In this document: positions 6,863 through 14,114 of the stretch, piece after piece | Numbering within the stretch: position 1 is the stretch's first letter | How the letters are laid out: each line of letters opens with the position of its first letter | Assembly (NCBI GenBank): GCA_027067035.1 | Contig: JAMOMO010000477.1 | Location: forward strand, 1 to 18,259 | Direction: 5' to 3' | From: Desulfobulbaceae bacterium | GTDB taxonomy: Bacteria > Desulfobacterota > Desulfobulbia > Desulfobulbales > Desulfocapsaceae | Length of the DNA stretch: 18,259 bases | Notes under the pieces: generated by a model | What the model was told of the DNA's origin: nothing | What the model saw: only the letters and a program-made list of their open reading frames with translations | The model's database searches: none | Program-made: the position numbers and the translations under genes

Positions 6863-6890
6863 TCGACATTTCATTAGCTTTCGTTATAAT
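6863..6890 (+). promoter_or_regulatory. Probable sigma-70 promoter of the hybrid histidine kinase
   Basis: TCGACA (6863-6868, 5/6 to the -35 consensus) is separated by 16 bases from a perfect TATAAT (6885-6890). It lies after the tRNA terminator, and transcription starting near 6897 would leave a leader of about 45 bases before the ATG at 6942. Confidence 0.6.
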
Positions 6891-6941
6891 ACGGATAACA
6901 AGACTCCGGCGAACCCTTTCATTTTTCAGCAATTATCATAC

Positions 6942-9203
6942 ATGCGAACAACCATCCGCACCCGCATATTATCCATTTTCGTTGGAGTCGCCCTGATTCA
7001 GGCACTCCTCCTGGGTACGTTTTTTCTTTATCAGTACAACAACTCCCAAAGCAATCTCGTCAAACAGCAACTCCAGACCCTGAGCAAGAATCTCAGCACC
7101 CATATAGAGATCTACTTCAGCACCATTCTCCATGACCTGGAAACCGCCAGCCAGCAGATTGAACGAATGGCCCAGAAAGATTACCAGCGCTACAACCTGC
7201 TGAAAACGATCAAGAGCAACAACCCCGCCTTCTCAGCCCTTGTATTCTATGATATCAACGGATTTATAAAAAGTGCGGTCTCCTCTGATCCTGAACAGGA
7301 GGTACATGAATATTTCAAAGAAAACAGTGCCCTCTTTGACATTCCCTACTATTCCGGAACAGCCCATGTCACCGAGGTGCGACTGGCAGACGGGACACTT
7401 GCCGTTGCTATCAGTCAACCGGTTTATTTCCTTGATAATTCCTATATTATTGGTGTTATTTCCGGGCTTGTGCCCTATTCCAACCTGCAGCAGCTGGTCA
7501 ATCAGATAATCCTTCCCCCGGCACTCCATGTCCTGGTGCTCAACAGTGACGGGATAGTACTGGCACGCTCACCACAGCACGAACCCCATCTCACGGAATT
7601 CCCCGCAAACCAGCAGTGGAACGGGGAAATACTTGTTCATAATATCCGCCATATTTCCGCATCAACAGACATTGAGTTTCATGGTCAGAAACTTACGATT
7701 GTAGCAAAGATAGACGCAGACAAGTCCCTGGCACCAAACAGCAGATCGTTTATCCTGTTCGGATTCCTCATTGCCCTGCTGCTGCTCGCCTCAGTCCTTG
7801 TCGGCTGGGAAACCTACAAAAAGATAATCGAGCCGCTTCAGGTCCTTGCCAATAAATCCACCACCATGCTGCAGGGGAAGGATATCAAAATAAAACCCCC
7901 GACCGTGGCAGAATTCGAAGACCTCGATAATGCCATGAACAGTATGAACCATCAGCTCCAGCAGTCAAACCTCTCCCTTGAAAAGGAGGTAAAAAGACGC
8001 AGGCGTGAAGAGGGCAAAGCCATTTTGCTGAGAATTGAAGCCGAAAAGGCCAACCAGGCAAAATCCATTTTTCTGGCCAATATGAGCCACGAGATCAGAA
8101 CGCCACTCCATGGGATGATCGGTATGCTGGAAATGCTTGGCAAAGGTCCCCTCGACCCCACCCAGAGACAGCTCCTCTCCATGACCACCCTTTCAGGACA
8201 ATGCCTTCTCACCGTTGTCAGTTCCATTCTTGATCTCTCCCAGATAGAGTCAGGAAAATTCCAGCTGCATCAGTCCCCGTTTTCTCTTTCGGCCCTTATC
8301 AAGGAGGTGGTTGAACTGATGCGTGTCCAGACCGGGAATAAAGACATCTCCATCCATGCGGAACAGGCCAGAGATATTCCCGACGACCTCACCGGAGACA
8401 GTGGCCGTATCCGCCAGATACTGATCAACCTCATCACAAACAGTATAAAATTCAGTAAAAAGGGAAGTATTACTCTGGAAGTCACCCTGCAGTCCCGACC
8501 CTCAAAAAATCAGGTCAAACTGCTCTTCTCCCTGACCGATGAGGGCCGCGGGGTTCCTGATAATGCAAGACAATCAATTTTCAGGGCCTTTGAGCGTGGC
8601 GAAGTCGACAAGGACAGTGTGGTTGAAGGCACGGGGCTCGGCCTTGCCATCAGTGCTGAATTTGTTCAGCATATGAACGGGAAACTCTGGCTGTCAAGGA
8701 GTGATGAAAATGGCTCCAAATTCTGCTTCACCATCCTCTGTGATATTCCACAGCAATCCCCTGTCCCTGAAACAGCTCAGCTTGCAGAAAAGCCTGTCTG
8801 CGCCAAAAAACTGCAGGGAATCAATATATTCCTGGCAGAAGACGAGTTTATTAACCAGCGCATCATTTCAGCCTACCTGGAAGAACAGGGCTGTACCGTG
8901 AGTGTCTATGCAAACGGGAGAGAACTGCTTGATGCGATGGAGACAGAAGAGGCGGACATCATCCTGATGGATATACGCATGCCCATTCTCAACGGTCTTG
9001 AGGCCACTGAGATAATACGAACAATGGAGAAGGATGCAGGCACGGCACCCATCCCCATTGTTGCACTCACTGCCCAGGCCACCACAGATTTTGAAAAAAA
9101 ATGCAAAGAGGCCGGGATGAATGATTACCTGACCAAACCGATACCATTCAAAAAGCTGGTCTCAATCATCCTCAAACTTGTTCCGGAAAAAAACAGGCTC
9201 TAA
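6942..9203 (+). CDS. Membrane-bound hybrid sensor histidine kinase with C-terminal receiver domain
   Basis: A 753-residue phosphorelay kinase. TM1 is at about 9-30. A periplasmic sensor of about 235 residues follows, resembling a double-Cache/PDC fold (ALVFYDINGFIKSAVSSD; LHVLVLNSDGIVLARSP). TM2 is about 270-290, then a HAMP-like linker and coiled coil. HisKA has FLANMSHEIRTPLHGMIG (phospho-acceptor His383). HATPase_c has N box QILINLITNSIKFSKKG, G1 DEGRGVPD and G2 GTGLGLAIS. The receiver (about 625-745) has LAEDE, phospho-acceptor Asp677 (LMDIRMP), ALTA and Lys in YLTKPIP. No output domain follows and no response regulator or Hpt gene is nearby, so partner and signal are unknown. The ATG at 6942 is chosen because TM1 follows at once and longer frames would run through the tRNA; its ribosome-binding site is weak. 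Confidence 0.93.
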   Translation: MRTTIRTRILSIFVGVALIQALLLGTFFLYQYNNSQSNLVKQQLQTLSKNLSTHIEIYFSTILHDLETASQQIERMAQKDYQRYNLLKTIKSNNPAFSALVFYDINGFIKSAVSSDPEQEVHEYFKENSALFDIPYYSGTAHVTEVRLADGTLAVAISQPVYFLDNSYIIGVISGLVPYSNLQQLVNQIILPPALHVLVLNSDGIVLARSPQHEPHLTEFPANQQWNGEILVHNIRHISASTDIEFHGQKLTIVAKIDADKSLAPNSRSFILFGFLIALLLLASVLVGWETYKKIIEPLQVLANKSTTMLQGKDIKIKPPTVAEFEDLDNAMNSMNHQLQQSNLSLEKEVKRRRREEGKAILLRIEAEKANQAKSIFLANMSHEIRTPLHGMIGMLEMLGKGPLDPTQRQLLSMTTLSGQCLLTVVSSILDLSQIESGKFQLHQSPFSLSALIKEVVELMRVQTGNKDISIHAEQARDIPDDLTGDSGRIRQILINLITNSIKFSKKGSITLEVTLQSRPSKNQVKLLFSLTDEGRGVPDNARQSIFRAFERGEVDKDSVVEGTGLGLAISAEFVQHMNGKLWLSRSDENGSKFCFTILCDIPQQSPVPETAQLAEKPVCAKKLQGINIFLAEDEFINQRIISAYLEEQGCTVSVYANGRELLDAMETEEADIILMDIRMPILNGLEATEIIRTMEKDAGTAPIPIVALTAQATTDFEKKCKEAGMNDYLTKPIPFKKLVSIILKLVPEKNRL

Positions 9204-9241
9204 GCAGCAGGATCACGCGGCGATAATCTTCTGCAGAGCCT
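9187..9241 (-). terminator. Probable terminator of purC, overlapping both convergent coding ends
   Basis: On the minus strand, AGGCTCT-GCAG (9241-9231) pairs with CTGC-TT-AGAGCCT (9207-9195), leaving a two-base bulge and a loop of about 23 bases. G and seven T follow (complement of A run 9187-9193). The left arm lies inside the last purC codons and the U-tract is supplied by the Lys codons at the end of the kinase gene on the other strand. Confidence 0.55.
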
Positions 9242-10109
9242 CTTCATAGCGCGCCCTGGTCTTATCGATAATTTCCTGCGGCACTTTTGGTGCAGGAGGA
9301 TTTTTATCCCAGTCAAGGCTTGAGAGATAATCCCTCAGAAACTGTTTATCAAAACTCGGCTGGCTTTTTCCGGGCTGATACTGATCCAGGGGCCAGAAAC
9401 GTGAAGAATCAGGGGTGAGAACCTCATCAATGAGAATAAGTTTTTTCTCATCTCCCAGAAGACCAAGTTCAAACTTGGTGTCAGCTATGATTATACCACG
9501 GGACCGGGCATAGTCTGCCGCCCTGCTGTAGAGTTCAATACTGATATCAGCTATTTTCCTGGTCTGCTCTTTTCCAAGGAGTTCTTCCATCTCACTGACG
9601 GAAATATTCTCATCGTGATCACCGATATCTGCCTTGGTAGAGGGGGTAAACAGGACTTCCGGAAGCTTATCGGACTCCTGAAGGCCGTCAGGGAACTCGA
9701 AACCGCAGACAGTGGTGTTTTTCTGATAGGCCTTCCAGAACGATCCGGAGATATAGCCCCTGACGATACACTCAACACTTAAGGGTTCCGTCCTGTGCAC
9801 CAGCATCGAGCGACCATCCAACTCGTCAGCATAGGGCCTGCAGAGCTCAGGGTACTCCTGGACATCAGCGGTGATAAGATGATTGTCAACAACATCTCCA
9901 AGCAGGTCAAACCAGAAGAGTGACAGGGCGGTGAGCACCTTGCCCTTGCCGGGAATTGCATCAATCACCACATCAAAGGCAGAAATCCGGTCTGTGGCCA
10001 CCATTAATAATTTGTCGTCGTGACCGGGAATTGCATACATATCACGTACTTTTCCGCGATGCACCAGCTCCAGGCTCTCATAATTTGTTTCCAGTACAGA
10101 TTCACTCAT
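9213..10109 (-). CDS. purC: Phosphoribosylaminoimidazole-succinocarboxamide synthase (SAICAR synthetase)
   Basis: Ligates aspartate to CAIR using ATP in de novo purine synthesis. At 298 residues it belongs to the longer SAICAR synthetase form. The conserved blocks are HRGKVRDMYA (18-27), TDRISAFDVV (39-48), VECIVRGYISGSFWKAY, FTPSTKADIGDHDENIS, IADTKFELG and LIDEVLTPDSSRFWP. AGGAG lies six bases before the ATG at 10109. It is downstream of adk on the same strand, separated by a 90-base spacer containing a terminator-like hairpin. Its end is nine bases from the convergent histidine kinase. Linkage of adk and purC joins two steps of purine nucleotide supply. Confidence 0.97.
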   Translation of the reverse strand: MSESVLETNYESLELVHRGKVRDMYAIPGHDDKLLMVATDRISAFDVVIDAIPGKGKVLTALSLFWFDLLGDVVDNHLITADVQEYPELCRPYADELDGRSMLVHRTEPLSVECIVRGYISGSFWKAYQKNTTVCGFEFPDGLQESDKLPEVLFTPSTKADIGDHDENISVSEMEELLGKEQTRKIADISIELYSRAADYARSRGIIIADTKFELGLLGDEKKLILIDEVLTPDSSRFWPLDQYQPGKSQPSFDKQFLRDYLSSLDWDKNPPAPKVPQEIIDKTRARYEEALQKIIAA

Positions 10110-10130
10110 TTAAGGCTCCTGTTGATAAAG

Positions 10131-10165
10131 AAAAGGGGAAGGAAAACAATCAGCTTTCCCTCCCC
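10131..10165 (-). terminator. Terminator-like hairpin between adk and purC
   Basis: GGGGAAGGAAA (10135-10145) pairs with TTTCCCTCCCC (10155-10165) over 11 positions with one A-C mismatch and a 9-base loop. On the minus strand the stem is followed by TTTTCTTTAT. It ends only about 25 bases before the purC ATG, so it may be an adk terminator with read-through, or a leader element of purC. Confidence 0.5.
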
Positions 10166-10199
10166 AAGATACAGCACAGCAGTCAAACGTAAAAATGAA

Positions 10200-10847
10200 C
10201 TATAGATTCAGTTTCTTTTTCACAGCATCTATCACGGCATCACTTGACGTTGCAGGGACGCTCAAAAGCAGACCAGCTTCCTTGTAAAATCCGATGAGAG
10301 GGGCAGTTTTTTCATTGTAGGTCTCAAGGCGGTGGCTGATGGCCTCTTCGGTCTCATCCTCACGCTGAACCACTTTGGCACCACACTTGTCACAGATACT
10401 GTCAACTTTGGGGGGATTGGATTTAACATTGTAGATAGCCTGACAGTCAGGGTTTTCACAGGTACGCCGGGTACAGAGTCTGTCCAGGATGATGTCTTTG
10501 GGAACATCAATATCAACTGCCATATCAAGTTTGATATCAAGTTTCTCAAGAAGGGCTGTAAGCTCTTCAGCCTGAGGAATGGTACGGGGAAAACCATCCA
10601 GGAGGAATCCTTTTTCACAATCAGGCTCCTGAAGGCGTTTTTCCATAATACCCATGATGAGTGAATCGGGAACCAGGTCACCACGCTTCATGTATCCTTC
10701 TGCCTCTTTCCCAAGTTCTGTTCCTGCAGTAACAGCTCCACGAAGGATATCTCCTGTGGAAATCTGCACAGAGCCGTCAATGGCAGTGAGTAATTTGGCA
10801 ACAGTTCCTTTCCCGGCACCAGGGGCGCCCAAAAGAATAAGTTTCAT
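10200..10847 (-). CDS. adk: Adenylate kinase (long form, Cys4 LID)
   Basis: Interconverts AMP + ATP and 2 ADP in the cytoplasm. The 215-residue protein starts MKLILLGAPGAGKGTVAKLL with the P-loop at 7-14. It has the AMP-binding STGDILR (30-36), LLDGFPRT (82-89) and RLETYNEKTAPLI. The LID carries four cysteines at 130, 135, 152 and 155, spaced C-x4-C-x16-C-x2-C. This resembles zinc-binding adenylate kinases, whose first pair is usually C-x2-C, so zinc binding is likely but not certain. AGGAG precedes the ATG by six bases. A candidate promoter lies upstream (10913-10940). Confidence 0.97.
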   Translation of the reverse strand: MKLILLGAPGAGKGTVAKLLTAIDGSVQISTGDILRGAVTAGTELGKEAEGYMKRGDLVPDSLIMGIMEKRLQEPDCEKGFLLDGFPRTIPQAEELTALLEKLDIKLDMAVDIDVPKDIILDRLCTRRTCENPDCQAIYNVKSNPPKVDSICDKCGAKVVQREDETEEAISHRLETYNEKTAPLIGFYKEAGLLLSVPATSSDAVIDAVKKKLNL

Positions 10848-10912
10848 GCTATTCTCCTAATGTATCAAATAATTTTTAAATTCTTGGTTTAGCTACGCGG
10901 ATTTTGAGGGAG

Positions 10913-10940
10913 AATATAAACACTTTTACAATATAATCAA
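10913..10940 (-). promoter_or_regulatory. Candidate promoter of adk(-purC)
   Basis: On the minus strand TTGATT (10940-10935) is followed after 16 bases by TATATT (10918-10913). Transcription would start near 10906, giving a leader of roughly 58 bases before adk. The spacing and the A/T-rich context support it; neither hexamer is perfect. Confidence 0.4.
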
Positions 10941-10966
10941 CAGAAGAAAGAAGCAGCCGCTGAAAA

Positions 10967-11830
10967 TCAGTCACCCAGCTCCAGGGCTTCCTTGTTTACC
11001 GGGGTGACCGGGATATTGCGGTGAAATTTTTTCTGATCCCCGCAAAAAGGATTTTCGTACGAAACAAGCTCAGCTGTCAACGAGCCAATGACGATTTTCG
11101 AATTTATCCGCACTGGAATGCGACACTCATCACTGGTCATCCAGATAACCGTATCGCCGGCCTTGTCATAGAGCCCCTTGAAAGTCATCCGAGGGCTCAC
11201 CGGCAGAACATTCACATCACCGACAGCTGTATTCCGGAATCGCACTTCCTCTCCTGTTACCACAACAACCTCATGACGTTTACCATCTGCAAAGGTGGGA
11301 ACAATGGAAGATGTACCGGGAAGCAGAGGAAGCATACGTGTATAGAAAAAGGATGAAAATTCGTTAAAAACCTCACCCTCAACACTATAGGTCTTTGGTG
11401 TCCCATCATTTTTCTGATACCAGATTTCGCCATTTACCTGGTCATAGCGGGTCAGCCTTTTCGCCTCATAGCCACGCCCCTCTTTCTGGATAACCCTGTA
11501 GCTGACGGGAAGACGTCTTGGCCCGGCAACAGTTGTCACAAAGCTGTCATTTACTGGATAGAAAAAATGGAAGAGTCCGGAATCTTTCACTCGTGCACGA
11601 AGTTCATACTCCTGCTTTGCATCTGAAATTTTAACGATCTCCATTGTAAGTTCCCCGATTTTAATGCCACCTGTCCATGATACTCTGTATTCAAGGCGCT
11701 CTCCTCCCTGATACATGGACCGGAGAACAGTGCTTAACGGTTTATCTTCTGCGGTAAAACCAGGGGTGGTCAGGAGAAAAAAGGCAACGGGCAGAAAAAG
11801 AAGCCGGAAAGAGTTGCCGGTGAATCTCAT
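10967..11830 (-). CDS. DUF3108 domain-containing secreted protein
   Basis: A 287-residue exported protein of unknown function. The N-terminus MRFTGNSFRLLFLPVAFFLL, followed by TTPGFTA, is a signal peptide cleaved near residue 27, so it is periplasmic or outer-membrane associated. The body is beta-rich and typical of DUF3108: GGERLEYRVSWTGGIKIGEL near the N-terminus, SGLFHFFYPVNDSFVT, and VRINSKIVIGSLTAELVSYE near the end. Its ATG overlaps the stop of the ubiA-like gene (ATGA) and there is no ribosome-binding site of its own, so translation is probably coupled. It is the last gene of the menaquinone operon. A role in quinone or lipid handling would be a guess from position only. Confidence 0.85.
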   Translation of the reverse strand: MRFTGNSFRLLFLPVAFFLLTTPGFTAEDKPLSTVLRSMYQGGERLEYRVSWTGGIKIGELTMEIVKISDAKQEYELRARVKDSGLFHFFYPVNDSFVTTVAGPRRLPVSYRVIQKEGRGYEAKRLTRYDQVNGEIWYQKNDGTPKTYSVEGEVFNEFSSFFYTRMLPLLPGTSSIVPTFADGKRHEVVVVTGEEVRFRNTAVGDVNVLPVSPRMTFKGLYDKAGDTVIWMTSDECRIPVRINSKIVIGSLTAELVSYENPFCGDQKKFHRNIPVTPVNKEALELGD

Positions 11831-12687
11831 TGCTGTTCAAGAAGGAGAGAGAGCCAGGTAAAAACAAACAGAACCATACTGATGATCCCGTTCATTGAAA
11901 AGAATGATCCTTTGATTTTCGACAGATCATCGGGGTTTACAATTCTATGCTGATAAAACAGAATCCCTGCAGTGATAAAGACCCCGATGAAATAGACCAT
12001 ATTCAAACGGGCCTGGGTCCCTGCTATGGCAAAGAGAACAAATGCAATGATGTGAAACAGGGCAGCCAGGCGGAAGGCATTACGCTCACCCATCAGAGAA
12101 GGCATGGAGTGAAGCCCTGCCTTTCGATCAAACTCGGCATCCAGGCATGCGTACACGGTATCAAATCCTGCAACCCAGAAAAGCACTCCCGCAGACAGGG
12201 CCCAGGGATAGCCAGCCAGGCTGCCCTGCACTGCCACCCAGCCGCCAAGGGGGGAAAATGCCAGGGCCACGCCGAGAATAATATGGCAGAACGAGGTGAA
12301 TCTCTTGGTAAGAGAATAAAAAAGGGTGAGACTCAGGGCAAAAGGAGCAAGTGTCAGGGTCAGCGGATTCAGCGACCAGGCAGCATAGAAAAAGAGCAGA
12401 CCGGCTATTATCACCATGCTCCAGGCCTCAAAACTGCTTACCGCACCTGCCGGAATGGCACGTTCTGCTGTTCGCGGATTGGCGGCATCAAATCGTGCAT
12501 CAATAATACGGTTAAAGCCCATGGCACAGGTACGTGCTCCAACCATGGCCAGGACGACAAAAAGAAAAGTCCGGGCATCGGGTATGCCGCGGGCGGCAAG
12601 AAACGCACCCATAAAGGCAAAGGGCATGGCAAAAACAGTGAGTTTAAACTTGATCATCTCAAGGAGGACAGCAATTTTCCGGAACAT
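11827..12687 (-). CDS. UbiA-family prenyltransferase, probably the menaquinone (futalosine pathway) prenyltransferase MqnP
   Basis: Polytopic inner-membrane enzyme of 286 residues with eight or nine hydrophobic segments. The two Asp-rich prenyl-diphosphate motifs are present: NRIIDARFD (Asn59, Asp63, Asp67) and LDAEFD (Asp183, Asp187), along with NPRTAERAIPAG. UbiA homologues are often annotated as 4-hydroxybenzoate polyprenyltransferase. Here the neighbours mqnE-C-X-A point instead to prenylation of the 1,4-dihydroxy-6-naphthoate-derived acceptor. The start overlaps the ubiX-like stop by one base (TGATG) and the end overlaps the DUF3108 start. Family is certain; the exact aromatic substrate is inferred from context. 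Confidence 0.92.
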   Translation of the reverse strand: MFRKIAVLLEMIKFKLTVFAMPFAFMGAFLAARGIPDARTFLFVVLAMVGARTCAMGFNRIIDARFDAANPRTAERAIPAGAVSSFEAWSMVIIAGLLFFYAAWSLNPLTLTLAPFALSLTLFYSLTKRFTSFCHIILGVALAFSPLGGWVAVQGSLAGYPWALSAGVLFWVAGFDTVYACLDAEFDRKAGLHSMPSLMGERNAFRLAALFHIIAFVLFAIAGTQARLNMVYFIGVFITAGILFYQHRIVNPDDLSKIKGSFFSMNGIISMVLFVFTWLSLLLEQQ

Positions 12688-13247
12688 CAGTCGTTACTCC
12701 CCCAGCGTTTGCGTCCCTGTATATCAAGACCGAGCTGATCACCAAGGCGCCAGGCAAAGGTCATGGCAGCCTCTTTCATGTTCGCAGGTTTGAGATAGTA
12801 TCCGGGGTGAGGCGGACATATCAGCGCCCCTGCATCATGTGCCGCAAGCATATTTTTGAGATGGGTTCTATTAAGGGGTGTCTCCCGGGTCACAAGGATG
12901 AGCGTCTTCCTCTCCTTCAGCATGACATCTGCAGCACGATGGATCAGATTAGCTGTCATTCCTGATGCAATGGCGGCCAGGGTTCCCATTGAGCAGGGAA
13001 TCACCACCATGGCATCATAGCCGGCCGACCCTGAGGCGGGTGCAGCCGCAAAGTCCCTGCAACTGAACCACTTTTCAACTCCGGGTAGCTCTGCCACACC
13101 GCAGTGATGTTCAAGTCCCAGAACCTTCTCACCGGACTCAGAGCAGATGCCATGGACACACAGATTTTCCGCCTCAAGCATTTCAAGAAAGGAGTGGAGA
13201 AATATCATGGCTGATGCGCCTGTGACGGCCACAAGGATTTTTTTCAT
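12687..13247 (-). CDS. ubiX: UbiX-family flavin prenyltransferase
   Basis: Makes prenylated FMN, the cofactor of UbiD-type decarboxylases, from FMN and dimethylallyl phosphate. In this operon the client would be the UbiD-like decarboxylase of the futalosine pathway, which is not in the window. The 186-residue protein has MKKILVAVTGASAMIF at the start, VVIPCSMGTLAAIASGM, TANLIHRAADVMLKERKTL, and LVTRETPLNRTHLKNM followed by CPPHPGYYLKP. A TTG start seven codons upstream (13268) is possible but would overlap mqnA. The ATG at 13247 gives the family N-terminus and a 10-base gap after mqnA. The ribosome-binding site is weak, suggesting coupling. In menaquinone nomenclature this paralogue may carry an mqn name. 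Confidence 0.93.
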   Translation of the reverse strand: MKKILVAVTGASAMIFLHSFLEMLEAENLCVHGICSESGEKVLGLEHHCGVAELPGVEKWFSCRDFAAAPASGSAGYDAMVVIPCSMGTLAAIASGMTANLIHRAADVMLKERKTLILVTRETPLNRTHLKNMLAAHDAGALICPPHPGYYLKPANMKEAAMTFAWRLGDQLGLDIQGRKRWGSND

Positions 13248-13257
13248 GGATACACCA

Positions 13258-14085
13258 CTAACTCTCAAATATGTTCAGCGGGACAGAAAGAGGTGATGCC
13301 TCCTTCCGCTTGATGAGATACCCGAAAAAGGTTTCAAGGGCGAGCTTCTTGCGCGCACCGAGATCATGTTCTATGGCGCGAAGATACACGTAACATTCAT
13401 CAGGATGCATGGGAATGCGCGGGGCAACAGACTCACATATCGATTCCAGATGATTCCGTCCCTCCCCTCTGCAGTAGAGAAATTCACGATGGATGGCGGC
13501 AACTGTTTCCGGATGGCTGCGACAGAACTCCTCCTGAACCGCGCACACAGCAAAGACAAAGGGAAGATCCGTCTGCTGACACCACACCTCGGCAAGATCA
13601 AGTTTATAGGGAAATTCGCCGCTTGCTGACAGGCGCAGGGCCTGATCACCAATGGCCAGCACTGCACTCACCTTTCCGGCATTCTCTCCATCCACATCCC
13701 CCACCACATACTCGGGATACACATGTAAGAATTCCTCAAGAATAATCTTCACCAGGCTGCTTGAGGTTTCGGACTGACCACTGAGTAAGACGGTATGCTC
13801 ACCCAGCATTGCAGGTTTCACCCTGGAAAAGAGTGTCACAGACCCCACAGAACCATTGGCACTGATTGAGAGATCAGAAAGGATACGATATTTTTCAGGC
13901 CGAACGCAATACTCGTATGAGGAAACGAAACCAAGATCAAGTTCACCCACGGCAAGCAGTCTGTTCAGTGTGGATGGTGCTGCCTCCACGACTTTCCAGT
14001 CTGCAGGATGAGTCCTGCTCTTCCAGATCTCATAGATAGGAGCAGTGTTTATAAAATTCACCATTCCAATGCGGGCTCCACTCAT
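13258..14085 (-). CDS. mqnA: Chorismate dehydratase MqnA
   Basis: First enzyme of the futalosine menaquinone pathway: converts chorismate to 3-[(1-carboxyvinyl)oxy]benzoate. It has a periplasmic-binding-protein-like fold, visible as IGMVNFINTAPIYE at the N-terminus, APSTLNRLLAVGELDLGFVSSYEY, and LSISANGSVGSVTLFSR. Residues further on (AVLAIGDQALRL; LAEVWCQQTDLPFVFAV) match the family. The ATG at 14085 gives MSGARIGMVNF, the usual N-terminus, and 275 residues. An ATG at 14130 would add 15 residues and overlap mqnX. A GGGAG lies about ten bases upstream of the chosen start. It is between mqnX and the ubiX-like gene. Confidence 0.95.
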   Translation of the reverse strand: MSGARIGMVNFINTAPIYEIWKSRTHPADWKVVEAAPSTLNRLLAVGELDLGFVSSYEYCVRPEKYRILSDLSISANGSVGSVTLFSRVKPAMLGEHTVLLSGQSETSSSLVKIILEEFLHVYPEYVVGDVDGENAGKVSAVLAIGDQALRLSASGEFPYKLDLAEVWCQQTDLPFVFAVCAVQEEFCRSHPETVAAIHREFLYCRGEGRNHLESICESVAPRIPMHPDECYVYLRAIEHDLGARKKLALETFFGYLIKRKEASPLSVPLNIFES

Positions 14086-14114
14086 TTCAGTATCACTCTC
14101 CCTCAAAAAAACGT

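Noticed and set aside
6681..6941. Longer histidine kinase start at 6681
   Set aside because: The extension reads through tRNA-Leu(UAA) and its terminator, upstream of the TATAAT promoter.
10522..10544. Tandem 12-base repeat in adk (ATATCAAGTTT twice)
   Set aside because: It encodes the ordinary sequence KLDIKLDM in frame and only two copies exist; probably chance or minor slippage.
11947..12738. Long plus-strand open frame of 263 codons opposite the ubiA-like gene
   Set aside because: It is the antisense shadow of a well-supported membrane protein, has implausible composition and no recognisable domain.
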